Shown: positions 36,125 to 45,140, numbered from the stretch's first letter. The stretch is 64,000 nt of DNA from Clostridia bacterium (GCA_017624675.1 JAGAMO010000009.1:216801-280800), one strand, 5' to 3'. Numbers and translations are program-made. The notes: a model not told the origin generated them from the sequence alone.

Positions 36125-36979
36125 ATGCGCTTTTTCTTTAGAAGCCGACAATTTAAAATTATTCTCGCCGTATTCTTGAGCTTGGTTATACTTTCTATAA
36201 CCTGTGTTATAATCGGTAGCAGAATTTCTCCCCAAGCAGATTTGTTTGGGTCGGTTTTAGCGCCCTTTAGAACGGTTTTCGTTAAAACGGCAAACGCTTT
36301 TGAGGACCTTTTCACCATTTTTACCGAGGGTGAGGAGGCAATGCTTAAAAACGCCGAGCTTGAAAGCGAAATTGCAAAACTCAGGGAAGACACAGCCGAG
36401 CTTGAAAAAATAAAGAAAGAAAACGAGTTTTATAAAAACTATCTTGAAATCAAGGACGCTCACCCCGATTTTGCTTTCCAAAAAGCCACTTTAATCTCGA
36501 AAGAGAACAAAGACCCCTTTAAAGGCTTTACCATAAACGCAGGGTCGGCTCAAGGCTTAACTCTTCACGACCCCGTTATGACCGAGGCGGGTCTTGTGGG
36601 TTATATTTCACAGGTGGGACTTACCACCTCTAAGGTTGCAACCGTTTTAGACCCCGACATTACCCTTGGCGCACTTGACAACCGCACAAGCGATTCAGGT
36701 GTTTTATACGGCAGTGTAACGACCGCTAAAAAAGGACTCACGGGACTTTATAATCTTTCCCGTTCTTGCAATGTTGCGGTTGGCGACTTTATCATAACAT
36801 CGGGCGAGGGTATTTTCCCTGAGGGTCTTCTTATCGGAACGGTTCGTTCCATTGGCAGTGAAAAATACAACACCTCTCTCTTTGCCGAGATTGAGCCCTT
36901 TGTAAACCTTGACGATGTTAGAGATGTTATGGTTATCACAAACTTTGAGGGTCAAGGCGGTTTAGACCCGAATAAATAA
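36125..36979 (+). CDS. mreC: Rod shape-determining protein MreC
   Basis: 284 residues: a short cytoplasmic start, one membrane segment (about 13-31), a coiled coil (about 65-100), then two beta domains with ITSGEGIFPEGLLIGTVRSI, typical of MreC. It is anchored in the membrane and links MreB with periplasmic-side wall enzymes. GGAGTG precedes the ATG. Order mreB-mreC-mreD-mrdA is conserved. Confidence 0.94.
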   Translation: MRFFFRSRQFKIILAVFLSLVILSITCVIIGSRISPQADLFGSVLAPFRTVFVKTANAFEDLFTIFTEGEEAMLKNAELESEIAKLREDTAELEKIKKENEFYKNYLEIKDAHPDFAFQKATLISKENKDPFKGFTINAGSAQGLTLHDPVMTEAGLVGYISQVGLTTSKVATVLDPDITLGALDNRTSDSGVLYGSVTTAKKGLTGLYNLSRSCNVAVGDFIITSGEGIFPEGLLIGTVRSIGSEKYNTSLFAEIEPFVNLDDVRDVMVITNFEGQGGLDPNK

Positions 36980-37009
36980 ACTTTAAACTTTAAGAAAGGC
37001 GGTGAAAAC

Positions 37010-37522
37010 ATGACTAAAAGCAGACATTGGGGACTGAAAATTGTTACATTTTTAATTTTTTTCCTCTCCTTGACCCTTTTTGGCGGGTCGGGTATAAGTC
37101 TTGCCATTTTAGGCGTTTCGCCCCTTTTGGTATTAAGTGTTTTAACCGCTTTTGCCTCTTATTCACGAATTTCGGTTACGGTTTTTGCCTCTCTTTTGTG
37201 CGGAATTGTTACCGATTCGGTATCGGCAAAGGGATATTGCTTTAACACCATTGCTTTTTTAATTTTCGGTGTTTTGGCAAACCTTTTAGCAGAGCATGTT
37301 TTCAACCGCAACTTAAGAGCCACCGTAACCCTATGCTTTTTGCTTACATTTGCCTATTATTTGGCATATTGGCTGTGTTATTCGGCCTTTACTTTGCGTT
37401 TTGATGACAGTATGCGTTATCTTTTGCAGTGGTGTTTGCCAAGCGCAATTTACACCGCTGTGCTTTGCATTCCCTTTTACTTTTTATTCATTAAATTCAA
37501 ACAAATCAGAGAACTTGATTAG
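37010..37522 (+). CDS. mreD: Rod shape-determining membrane protein MreD
   Basis: 170 residues with five to six membrane segments and few charged residues, the expected size and position for MreD. Sequence identity in this family is low, so the call rests on topology and on lying between mreC and mrdA. An AAGGCGGTG ribosome site is present. Confidence 0.88.
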   Translation: MTKSRHWGLKIVTFLIFFLSLTLFGGSGISLAILGVSPLLVLSVLTAFASYSRISVTVFASLLCGIVTDSVSAKGYCFNTIAFLIFGVLANLLAEHVFNRNLRATVTLCFLLTFAYYLAYWLCYSAFTLRFDDSMRYLLQWCLPSAIYTAVLCIPFYFLFIKFKQIRELD

Positions 37523-37536
37523 GAGGTGAATTCCCT

Positions 37537-39510
37537 GTGCCCTTTAAAAAGAAAAATCAAACGGCAATAACCGTTTTATCGGTTTTGCTTTGCGTTTCTA
37601 TGCTCACTTTAACCTTTAGAGGTTATTTTTTGCAAATTAAAAGTCGGGAATTCGCCGATAAAAACGACGGTGCCGCTTCGGTGCTGACCACCGTTTTGAA
37701 AGCTCCGCGCGGTGAGATTCTTGACTGCTACGGCAGACAAATTGCAATTAACCGCGACGGTTATAATATAGTTTTCAACAAGGCTTATGTTAAGGAAAAT
37801 CTTAACGATGTTATCTTAACCCTTGTGAATTTACTGGAAGAAAAGGGCGCAGAGTATGCCGACGAGCTTCCCATTTCTAAAACCGAGCCTTATACCTATA
37901 CCGAGGACGGCGACAAGGACAAGCTTCTAAAAACACTTGAACTTGCTCACTATGCAACACCCCAAAACTGTATAGACGAAATGACCGAAAAATATGAATT
38001 AAAGCATTATTCTTCAGCAGACGCCCGCAAAATTTCGGGCATTCGTTACAGTATGGATATAAACGATTTCTCAGTTTCCTACCCCTTTACCTTGGCTGAG
38101 GATATCCCCGCCGAGCTTATGCTTAAAATTTCGGAATCTGCTTTTCTTCTTTCAGGCGTTACAGTAGATGTTGTGCCTGTAAGACAGTATCTTGACACTT
38201 CCCTTGCCGTAAACCTTATAGGCACTGTGGGTCCCATTTTTAAAGAGGACTGGGAGGAATACCGCGAAAAAGGTTATTCCTATAACGATAAGGTGGGCAA
38301 AAGCGGAATTGAAGCCTGGGGTGAGGAATATTTAAGAGGTACCGACGGTGAAATGACCTACCGCCTCGATGCAGAAGGTAAAATCATTTCAAAAGAGGTA
38401 ACTGTTGAGCCTATTGCGGGTAAAACCATAATGCTGACCCTTGACAAGAATATGCAACGCGTAGCTCAGGACTCTTTGGCAGAAACAGTAAAGAATTTGC
38501 AGTCAACGGGCGGCACTGCCAGAGCAGGTGCGGCAGTTGTTGTTGATATAAAATCGGGCAATGTGCTGTGCTCTGCAAACTACCCGACCTACGATTTAGC
38601 AACCTTAGGCGAGAATTACAACGAATTGTCTTCTAACCCCGACAAACCGTTGACCGACCGCGCATTCCAAGGTGTATACCCCATCGGCTCGACCATAAAA
38701 CCCATTGTTGCTATTGCAGCTATGGATAATAACTTGTATGACACAAGCGAATATATTTTCTGCAAACAGCAATATGATTATTTCGCTGATTACAAGCCAA
38801 GCTGTATGCACTATCACAAAAGCATTGGTCTTAACACCGCACTTTCAAAGAGCTGTAACTACTTTTTCTTTGAATTAGGCCGCCGTGTTGGCGCAATAAC
38901 CCTTACCGACTATTTCAAACAGTTCGGTTTAGGTCAAAAAACGGGTGTTGAGGTAAACGACGCTTCGGGCATTATTTTAGAGCCCAAGTCAAACGGCACA
39001 GGCGGTGACACACTGCAGATTTCCATCGGTCAGCTCAACGCCTTTACCCCTTTGCAGGTTGCAAACTATATCGCAACATTGGCAAACGGCGGAACACATT
39101 ATAAAGCAGGACTTATCAAGAGTGTTGTTTCCTATGATATGTCCGAAACCTTTAAGGACTTCAAACCCGAAATTAAGAATCAAATTAACATAACAACAAA
39201 ATCACTCAACGATGTTAAAGAGGGTATGTTATCTGTGACGGTTGACGGTACTGGTCAGGCGGCGCTGGGTGATTACCCCATTCGCATTGGCGGTAAAACG
39301 GGTACCTCACAGGTGACAGGAAAGGCAGACCACAGTATTTTCGTGGTTTTCGCACCCTATGATAATCCCGAAATTGCCGTTTCGGTAGTGCTTGAGCACG
39401 GCTCATCGGGTTTTGCGGCCGGTACTGTTGTCAGAAACATTTTAGATGCCTATTTCTTCACCGAATCAGGAAGTCCCGCTGAGGACAGACCTTTTATAGT
39501 GTTAGACTAA
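37537..39510 (+). CDS. mrdA: Class B penicillin-binding protein, PBP2-type elongation transpeptidase
   Basis: 657 residues. One N-terminal membrane anchor (about 9-27), a pedestal/dimerisation domain (APRGEILDCYGRQIA near 56-70, YRLDAEGK), then the transpeptidase with the three signature motifs: S385-T-I-K388, S439-C-N441 and KTGT at 587-590. It cross-links side-wall peptidoglycan with the mre proteins. Starts at GTG 37537 with AGGAGGTGA about 12 bases upstream. rodA, the glycosyltransferase partner often nearby, is not in this run. Confidence 0.94.
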   Translation: MPFKKKNQTAITVLSVLLCVSMLTLTFRGYFLQIKSREFADKNDGAASVLTTVLKAPRGEILDCYGRQIAINRDGYNIVFNKAYVKENLNDVILTLVNLLEEKGAEYADELPISKTEPYTYTEDGDKDKLLKTLELAHYATPQNCIDEMTEKYELKHYSSADARKISGIRYSMDINDFSVSYPFTLAEDIPAELMLKISESAFLLSGVTVDVVPVRQYLDTSLAVNLIGTVGPIFKEDWEEYREKGYSYNDKVGKSGIEAWGEEYLRGTDGEMTYRLDAEGKIISKEVTVEPIAGKTIMLTLDKNMQRVAQDSLAETVKNLQSTGGTARAGAAVVVDIKSGNVLCSANYPTYDLATLGENYNELSSNPDKPLTDRAFQGVYPIGSTIKPIVAIAAMDNNLYDTSEYIFCKQQYDYFADYKPSCMHYHKSIGLNTALSKSCNYFFFELGRRVGAITLTDYFKQFGLGQKTGVEVNDASGIILEPKSNGTGGDTLQISIGQLNAFTPLQVANYIATLANGGTHYKAGLIKSVVSYDMSETFKDFKPEIKNQINITTKSLNDVKEGMLSVTVDGTGQAALGDYPIRIGGKTGTSQVTGKADHSIFVVFAPYDNPEIAVSVVLEHGSSGFAAGTVVRNILDAYFFTESGSPAEDRPFIVLD

Positions 39511-39518
39511 ATAAGGGT

Positions 39519-39547
39519 TTGACAACACTTTTGGTTTATGATAAAAT
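39519..39547 (+). promoter_or_regulatory. Sigma-A promoter of the minD-mgsA-hisS-aspS operon
   Basis: TTGACA (39519-39524), 17-base spacer, TAAAAT (39542-39547), 25 bases before the minD ATG. It separates this run from the mre operon. Confidence 0.82.
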
Positions 39548-39571
39548 TACACTTTGAAACGAGGGGAAAAT

Positions 39572-40300
39572 ATGAGTAAAATATTTGCCACCACCTCAGG
39601 CAAGGGCGGTGTGGGAAAATCAAGTGTTGCCACAGGTTTAGGCCTTGCTTTCGCGTCTTTGGGCAATCAGGTTCTCCTTGTGGATATGGACGAGGGACTA
39701 AGGTGCCTTGACCTATTACTAGGTGTAGACGGTGAGGTTGTTTTAGACCTTTCGGACGCGCTTGGCACCCCCAACGTTTCGGATATTGCATACCCTTGCA
39801 AGACTGAGGGCTTATATCTTTTGCCCTCCCCCTCAAAATACGGTCTTGTGACAAAAGAGGCACTCGAGGAATTTTGTAACAAAGCTAAAAAAATTTACGA
39901 TATTATAATTTTTGATTTCCCCGCGGGAATTGATTTTACTCTTTATGAGGCTTTGCCTAAAGAGACGGTTTTCCTTTGCGTTGCCACACCCGACCCCGTT
40001 TCTGTTAGAGACGCTTCCTTTGTTGGAGCAAAGCTTTTTGAACTAGGGCTAACAGCCCGGCTTATAATCAACCGATTTAACATTAAAACCCATTTCAAGC
40101 GCAAACAGAAAAATATTGACGGAATAATTGATGCTTCCTCTATCCGACTTTTAGGGATAGTGCCTGAGAGCGACGAAATTAATCTTTTATCCCTTCGCCA
40201 CCGCTTGAAAAAAAATAAAAAGCCATTTAAAGCCTTTGTACGCATTGCGAACAGACTTTTAGATAAAAACATACCACTACAAAAACTAAAAAAGATTTGA
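39572..40300 (+). CDS. minD: MinD-like ATPase with no visible membrane-targeting tail
   Basis: 242 residues from the ATG at 39572 (GAGGGG upstream; an in-frame TTG at 39554 is less likely). The deviant Walker A SGKGGVGKSS is at 9-18, VDMDEGLRCLD follows, and IIFDFPAGID is the Walker B region. MinD normally places the septum inhibitor MinC and binds membrane by a C-terminal amphipathic helix. Here the protein ends in PLQKLKKI, without the GFF...LF-like helix I would expect. minC and minE, the usual neighbours, are absent, so the function may have drifted. Confidence 0.82.
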   Translation: MSKIFATTSGKGGVGKSSVATGLGLAFASLGNQVLLVDMDEGLRCLDLLLGVDGEVVLDLSDALGTPNVSDIAYPCKTEGLYLLPSPSKYGLVTKEALEEFCNKAKKIYDIIIFDFPAGIDFTLYEALPKETVFLCVATPDPVSVRDASFVGAKLFELGLTARLIINRFNIKTHFKRKQKNIDGIIDASSIRLLGIVPESDEINLLSLRHRLKKNKKPFKAFVRIANRLLDKNIPLQKLKKI

Positions 40301-40310
40301 GGTTTTGAAA

Positions 40311-40715
40311 ATGACAATTGCACTTATCGCACATGACGCCAAAAAGGAACTTATGGTGCAGTTTTGCATTGCATACTGCGGCATATTGAGTAAATATAAC
40401 CTTGTTGCAACCGGCTCCACCGGAAAGGTTGTTTCCGAAGCCACAGGTCTTGAGATAACTTCCTTTTTATCAGGTTCTCAGGGCGGCGCACAACAGATTG
40501 CAAGTCGCATTGGCTGTGACGAAATTGACCTTCTCTTAATGTTCCGTGACCCCATTACCGCGAAACCCAACGAGCCTGACGAACAGGTGCTTTTGCATCT
40601 TTGCGATATTCACAATATCCCCGTTGCAACAAATATTGCTACCGCCGAAATGCTTATCCACAGCTTAGAGCGTGGAGACCTTGACTGGCGAGAAATTATG
40701 AAAGCGAATAAGTAA
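40311..40715 (+). CDS. Methylglyoxal synthase family protein lacking the catalytic aspartate
   Basis: 134 residues from the ATG at 40311. It keeps the family fold and phosphate-binding segments: IALIAHDAKK at the N-terminus, ATGSTGK, FLSGSQGG, FRDPI and PVATNIATAE. In characterised enzymes the loop reads GGDQQ and that Asp (D71 in E. coli) is the catalytic base; here it reads GGAQQ. The His of the PHxPD segment (H98 in E. coli) is Asn, while the second Asp (D101 equivalent) is kept. Activity, DHAP to methylglyoxal, is therefore doubtful. It lies between minD and hisS, the syntenic place of mgsA. Confidence 0.85.
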   Translation: MTIALIAHDAKKELMVQFCIAYCGILSKYNLVATGSTGKVVSEATGLEITSFLSGSQGGAQQIASRIGCDEIDLLLMFRDPITAKPNEPDEQVLLHLCDIHNIPVATNIATAEMLIHSLERGDLDWREIMKANK

Positions 40716-40716
40716 A

Positions 40717-42018
40717 ATGGCAGAAATTAACCGCGCAATTAAAGGAACAAACGATATTCTCCCCGAGGAGAGTCACAACTGGCAGTTTGTTGAGAGCAAA
40801 ATGCTTGAAACTGCCGCACAATTCGGTTTTAAGGAAATTCGTGTGCCCGTTTTTGAGCATACCGAGGTTTTTTTGCGTAGCGTTGGAGATACTACCGATG
40901 TTGTGCAAAAGGAAATGTATACCTTTGACGATAAGGGCGGCCGCTCAATTACACTCAGACCCGAGCTTACCGCAGGTGTTATCCGTTCAAGCATTGAAAA
41001 GGGTCTTGTAAACGGCGCTTTGCCCCAAAAATTATGTTATATCGGCGGTTGCTACCGCTATGAAAAGCCTCAGGCAGGCAGACTAAGAGAATTCCACCAG
41101 TTCGGTGTTGAATGTGTTGGCGCTGCGGCACCCAATGCCGACGCAGAGGTTATTTCTCTCGCAAAGGCAGTGCTTGAAAACATTGGAATAAACAAGATTT
41201 CTCTCGAAATCAACTCCATCGGCTGTCCCGAGTGCAGAAAAGAGTACCACAAGGCGCTTAAGGAGTATTTCTCCAAGAATGCCGAGACTCTTTGTGACAC
41301 TTGTAAGGACAGACTCGACAGAAATCCTATGCGAATTTTAGACTGCAAGAGTCCTGTATGTAAGGAAATTGCAGAAAACGCCCCCGTGGTTATAGATTAT
41401 TTGTGTGACGACTGCAAAAACCACTTTGAAAGCGTTAAAGCCCACCTTGAGGCTATGAATATTGACTTTACGGTTAACCCAAAAATCGTGCGCGGTCTTG
41501 ATTATTACACAAGAACTGTTTTTGAGTTTGTTTCAAAGGATATTGGCGCTCAGTCAACCGTTTGCGGCGGCGGCCGTTATGACGGACTTATTTCTCAGAT
41601 GGGCGGACCCCAAACCCCCTCTTTAGGCTTTGCTATGGGAATTGAACGCCTTATGATGGTGCTTAAAGCCCAAAATGCAGCTATGCCCGAAGCCCCCACC
41701 TGCGATTTGTTTATTGCAACACTTGGCGAAAAGGCAAGTATCAAAGCCAGTGCCCTTTGTAAAGAGCTTAGAGATGAGGGTTACAAGGCTCAAACCGATA
41801 TTTGCGGCAGAGGTCTTAAGGCACAAATGAAATATGCCAACAAAATCGGAGCTAAATTTACACTTGTTTTGGGCGATAACGAGGTTGAAACCGGCAAGGC
41901 TAACCTCAAAAATATGTCGAATTCTGCCGAGAGACAAATTGAACTTAACGAGTTAGTAGAAGAACTGGGCGAGGAAATCCGCAAAATTTTATTTGAAAGC
42001 ATTGCAGAAGTTTTTTAG
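40717..42018 (+). CDS. hisS: Histidyl-tRNA synthetase
   Basis: A class II synthetase, 433 residues, charging tRNA-His. The class II motif 2 region (ITLRPELTAGVIRS, then RYEKPQAGRLREFHQFG) and the histidine-binding RGLDYYTRTVFEF are present; motif 3 is LGFAMGIERL. A C-terminal anticodon-binding domain covers about 330-420. It starts one base after the preceding stop. It is the true synthetase; the HisZ domain at 11837 is its paralogue. Confidence 0.97.
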   Translation: MAEINRAIKGTNDILPEESHNWQFVESKMLETAAQFGFKEIRVPVFEHTEVFLRSVGDTTDVVQKEMYTFDDKGGRSITLRPELTAGVIRSSIEKGLVNGALPQKLCYIGGCYRYEKPQAGRLREFHQFGVECVGAAAPNADAEVISLAKAVLENIGINKISLEINSIGCPECRKEYHKALKEYFSKNAETLCDTCKDRLDRNPMRILDCKSPVCKEIAENAPVVIDYLCDDCKNHFESVKAHLEAMNIDFTVNPKIVRGLDYYTRTVFEFVSKDIGAQSTVCGGGRYDGLISQMGGPQTPSLGFAMGIERLMMVLKAQNAAMPEAPTCDLFIATLGEKASIKASALCKELRDEGYKAQTDICGRGLKAQMKYANKIGAKFTLVLGDNEVETGKANLKNMSNSAERQIELNELVEELGEEIRKILFESIAEVF

Positions 42019-42031
42019 GAGATGAAACTTT

Positions 42032-43804
42032 ATGTTAGATAGATTACAAGGTCAAAAACGCACCCATTATTGCGGTGTGTTAAGGCGTGAAAACGAGGGC
42101 GAAATTGTAACCGTTTGCGGTTGGATTCAAAGACAGCGCGATTTAGGCGGTCTTATCTTTGCCGACCTTCGCGACCGCACAGGTATTGTGCAGTTAGCCT
42201 TTGACGATAACACCGAAAAAAGCCTTTTTGAAAAGGCTTCTACTCTTCACAGCGAATATGTTGTTATGGCTGAGGGTAAGGTGCGTGTTCGTTCCTCTAT
42301 AAATAAAGAAATTCCCACAGGCGAGGTGGAAATTGAGGTTACAAGCCTTAAAATTTTGGGCGAAAGCCAGACTCCTCCCTTTGAAATTTTGGAAAATTCC
42401 AATGCAGGTGAGGATTTGCGACTTAAATACCGCTATCTTGACCTTCGCCGTCCTGATATTCAGAAAAATATTCTTCTTCGCCACAAGATCACCAAGGTGA
42501 CAAGGGATTATTTTGACGAAAACGGCTTTATCGAGATTGAAACCCCCACCCTTATTAAGTCCACACCCGAGGGTGCGAGAGACTATTTGGTGCCCTCCCG
42601 TATTCATAAAGGCAGTTTCTTTGCGCTTCCTCAGTCTCCTCAGCTTTACAAACAGCTTTTAATGCTTTCAGGATTTGACAGATATATGCAAATTGCCCGT
42701 TGCTATCGTGACGAGGACTTGAGAGCCGACCGTCAGCCCGAATTTACCCAAATTGACCTTGAAATGTCCTTTGTTGAGCCCGATGATGTTTATGCTATCG
42801 CCGAGGGTTACATTAAACGCCTCTTTAAAGAGGTTTTAGATGTGGATATTCCCACTCCCTTGCCGAGACTCAAGTTTGTTGACGCTATGAATGACTACGG
42901 CTCGGACAAGCCCGACACACGCTTTGAAATGAAAATCAAGGATTTGTCGGACATTGTCGAAAACTGCGGTTTCTCAGTGTTTAGCGATACCATTAAAAAC
43001 GGCGGAACTGTAAGAGCAATTACCGCAAAGGGTGCTGTTGACACTTATACCAGAAAAGAAATTGACAAGTTGACCGAAACCGCTAAAGGTATCGGCGCTA
43101 AGGGTCTTGCCTTTATCCGTTGGGTTGAGGATACACCTACCTGCTCCTTCTCTAAATTTATGACCGAAGATGAAATGAAGGCAATTTTGGAGAGAACAGG
43201 CGCCGAAAAGGGCGACTTGGTGCTTATTGTTGCTGACAAAAAGAGCCTCTGCTTGTCAGTATTGGGTGCGCTTCGCCTTACCGTTGCAAAGCGACTTGAT
43301 ATTATACCCGACACTTACAATTTCCTTTGGATTACCGAATTCCCCTTCTTTGAGTATAACGAAGAAACAGGCAACTGGGATGCTATGCACCATCCCTTTA
43401 CCTCGCCCTTGGACGAGTCGATTCAGTATTTGGATACAAATCCCGAAAAGGTCTTTGCAAAAGCTTATGACCTGGTACTCAACGGCGTTGAGCTTTCAAG
43501 CGGTTCTATCCGTATTACCGACCCCGTTTTACAGTCTAAAATGTTTAAGGCATTAGGCTTGTCCGACGAGGAGGCTCACGAGAAATTCGGCTTCCTTACA
43601 GATGCCTTTAAGTACGGAGCTCCCCCTCACGGCGGAATGGGTATCGGCCTTGACCGACTTGTAATGCTTATGTGCGGTTGCGACAGTTTGCGTGATGTTA
43701 TTGCCTTCCCCAAGATTTCCAACACCACTGAGCCAATGTCGGGCGCTCCCGCGCAGGTTGACGATATCCAACTTAAAGACCTTAATATTAAAACTCTAGA
43801 ATAA
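42032..43804 (+). CDS. aspS: Aspartyl-tRNA synthetase
   Basis: A class IIb enzyme, 590 residues, the bacterial long form with an N-terminal OB anticodon domain (about 1-110), catalytic core, and an inserted GAD domain (about 290-420). FEIETPTLIKSTPEGARDYLVPSR and RCYRDEDLRADRQPEFTQ are motifs 1-2, and GIGLDRLVMLM is motif 3. AGGAGATG lies before the ATG. Its 3' end overlaps a minus-strand small gene by 17 bases, and its likely terminator lies inside that gene. Confidence 0.96.
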   Translation: MLDRLQGQKRTHYCGVLRRENEGEIVTVCGWIQRQRDLGGLIFADLRDRTGIVQLAFDDNTEKSLFEKASTLHSEYVVMAEGKVRVRSSINKEIPTGEVEIEVTSLKILGESQTPPFEILENSNAGEDLRLKYRYLDLRRPDIQKNILLRHKITKVTRDYFDENGFIEIETPTLIKSTPEGARDYLVPSRIHKGSFFALPQSPQLYKQLLMLSGFDRYMQIARCYRDEDLRADRQPEFTQIDLEMSFVEPDDVYAIAEGYIKRLFKEVLDVDIPTPLPRLKFVDAMNDYGSDKPDTRFEMKIKDLSDIVENCGFSVFSDTIKNGGTVRAITAKGAVDTYTRKEIDKLTETAKGIGAKGLAFIRWVEDTPTCSFSKFMTEDEMKAILERTGAEKGDLVLIVADKKSLCLSVLGALRLTVAKRLDIIPDTYNFLWITEFPFFEYNEETGNWDAMHHPFTSPLDESIQYLDTNPEKVFAKAYDLVLNGVELSSGSIRITDPVLQSKMFKALGLSDEEAHEKFGFLTDAFKYGAPPHGGMGIGLDRLVMLMCGCDSLRDVIAFPKISNTTEPMSGAPAQVDDIQLKDLNIKTLE

Positions 43805-43982
43805 AATCAAATATTTTTATACTGCTGTCATTTATTTCTATTGCACTGCGGTATTCTCCAAAGCCTACGAGGCGTATGCCTTCGTAGGCTTTTGTTATTC
43901 CAAAAAACCCGAGCATTAAACAAAAAACCACAACTGACGAAACAAAAAAACTTCTGAAAAATAACCTTGTATTCCTTTTCAC
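43788..43982 (-). CDS. Small membrane protein, hypothetical
   Basis: 64 residues: basic start, one membrane segment or signal anchor (about 9-29), then a polar tail with YEGIRLVGFGEYRSAIEI. I cannot name a family. Support for a real gene: a GTG start with GGGGG 6 bases upstream, a normal signal-anchor layout, and location downstream of spoIIP on the same strand. Against: it is short and overlaps the aspS end and terminator. Possibly a forespore or mother-cell membrane protein, but that is only suggested by the neighbour. Confidence 0.5.
   Translation of the reverse strand: MKRNTRLFFRSFFVSSVVVFCLMLGFFGITKAYEGIRLVGFGEYRSAIEINDSSIKIFDFILEF
43861..43895 (+). terminator. Terminator of aspS, embedded in an antisense gene
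   Basis: AAGCCTACGA-GGC (43861-43873) pairs with GCC-TTCGTAGGCTT (43878-43891) with one bulged base and a GTAT loop, followed by TTGTTATT. The same bases encode KAYEGIRLVGF of the minus-strand small gene. Confidence 0.7.
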
Positions 43983-44046
43983 ATTAAACCCCCGCTTTTT
44001 TGTTATTATTCCCCGAAAATTTGTATTTAAATTATTTTTTCAAATT

Positions 44047-44081
44047 GTAGGGGAGGGGTTCCATCCCCTCCCGCAATAATT
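44047..44081. repeat. GC-rich palindrome (REP-like), possible terminator
   Basis: GGGGAGGGG (44050-44058), a 6-base loop TTCCAT, and CCCCTCCC (44065-44072), flanked by TTGTA on the left and GCAATAATTTTTTT on the right. Such hairpins look like dispersed intergenic palindromes of Clostridia genomes. It lies just after spoIIP, between two minus-strand genes; only one copy is seen in this window. Confidence 0.55.
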
Positions 44082-44084
44082 TTT

Positions 44085-45140
44085 TTAATTTAAATCCGAT
44101 AACAATTTCACAAGGCAGTCGCCAACGAGATTTGCCGAGTAATGCACCTCTTCTAATGTATTCGCGTCAGTGCCGAATTCCAAAAGCAGAGAGCCTGTAG
44201 TTAGGCTTTGGTTGTAATTTTTACTCATAAGCATTAAGGGTCTCGCCAAAGTCGGATAATTTTTCTCCATTACATTTTGAAGTTTGACAGCCAGTTTAAA
44301 ATTTTCCTCCCATTTTGGAAAATTTGTTACAGAGCCGCTTTGCGACCCCATAACTAACATTACCTGAGCCGCCTTTTTCCCGCCGATTTCGGTGACGAGC
44401 TTTACCTTATCGCCGTTTTCTTTTGTAACAGCATCTCGGTGAAGGTCAAGCACCACTTTAATTGAGGGGTATTTCTGCAAATATTCCTTTACAGTCTCGG
44501 CGCTTCTTGAATAGCTTTTTGTGTAGCTTGGGTAATCGTGCAGTGTAGCAGAGTGCAAGGTCACAATCCCCGCCGAATTTAATTTTTCTGCCACAATTTT
44601 TCCAACCGACACCATATTCTGCGCCTCGTTTAAACTGCGTGAAGAAAAATTTTCGGTAAAATAGGGTTTATCGTCGGTTTTAAAGGTTTCGGTGGCGTGG
44701 GTATGAAGAATTAAAACCTGTGGCTCGGCGTTTTTTGCGATACTAAAATTAATTTTTCCCTCTAAGTAATCCTTGATTCTAATATTCAAAGGTGTGCTGT
44801 TTTTTAGGTAGACCGCATCGTAGCTATCCTTTGCAGAATAGGGTGAATTATACTGACTTATAATATTGCCTTTTATAGCCTCGGCAGAGGTTTCTTTCAC
44901 CTCTTCTTGAGGTTTAGATTCTGTCTCTTTGTTCTCGCTCGTTTCTTGCGGTTTTTCTTCTTCTTTTTCCTCTTCTTTTTGTGGTGTTTCCGCCTTACTT
45001 GAGGCAGTGTTTTTCAAAGGCTCCTTTATATTTGTTTGAGCCTTAGAAAAAAAGGCATCTTTATTAAAAAAACCGCATAAAAAAATCAAGCAAATGCTTA
45101 AAAAATTAACCAAAACAACCCTTAAAATCGAGCTTTTCAT
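44085..45140 (-). CDS. spoIIP: Stage II sporulation protein P, cell-wall hydrolase
   Basis: SpoIIP, an amidase/endopeptidase, works with SpoIID and SpoIIM in the mother cell to remove septal peptidoglycan and drive engulfment. 351 residues from the ATG at 45140: an N-terminal anchor (about 5-24), a Lys/Glu/Pro-rich linker (about 40-90), then the catalytic domain with VLILHTHATE, VVLDLHRDAV and the Glu in LLLEFGTDA. A GTG at 45155 in frame would add five residues but has the AGGGG touching it; the ATG has that site 12 bases away, so the start is uncertain. Upstream gpr, often adjacent, is absent. Confidence 0.92.
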   Translation of the reverse strand: MKSSILRVVLVNFLSICLIFLCGFFNKDAFFSKAQTNIKEPLKNTASSKAETPQKEEEKEEEKPQETSENKETESKPQEEVKETSAEAIKGNIISQYNSPYSAKDSYDAVYLKNSTPLNIRIKDYLEGKINFSIAKNAEPQVLILHTHATETFKTDDKPYFTENFSSRSLNEAQNMVSVGKIVAEKLNSAGIVTLHSATLHDYPSYTKSYSRSAETVKEYLQKYPSIKVVLDLHRDAVTKENGDKVKLVTEIGGKKAAQVMLVMGSQSGSVTNFPKWEENFKLAVKLQNVMEKNYPTLARPLMLMSKNYNQSLTTGSLLLEFGTDANTLEEVHYSANLVGDCLVKLLSDLN

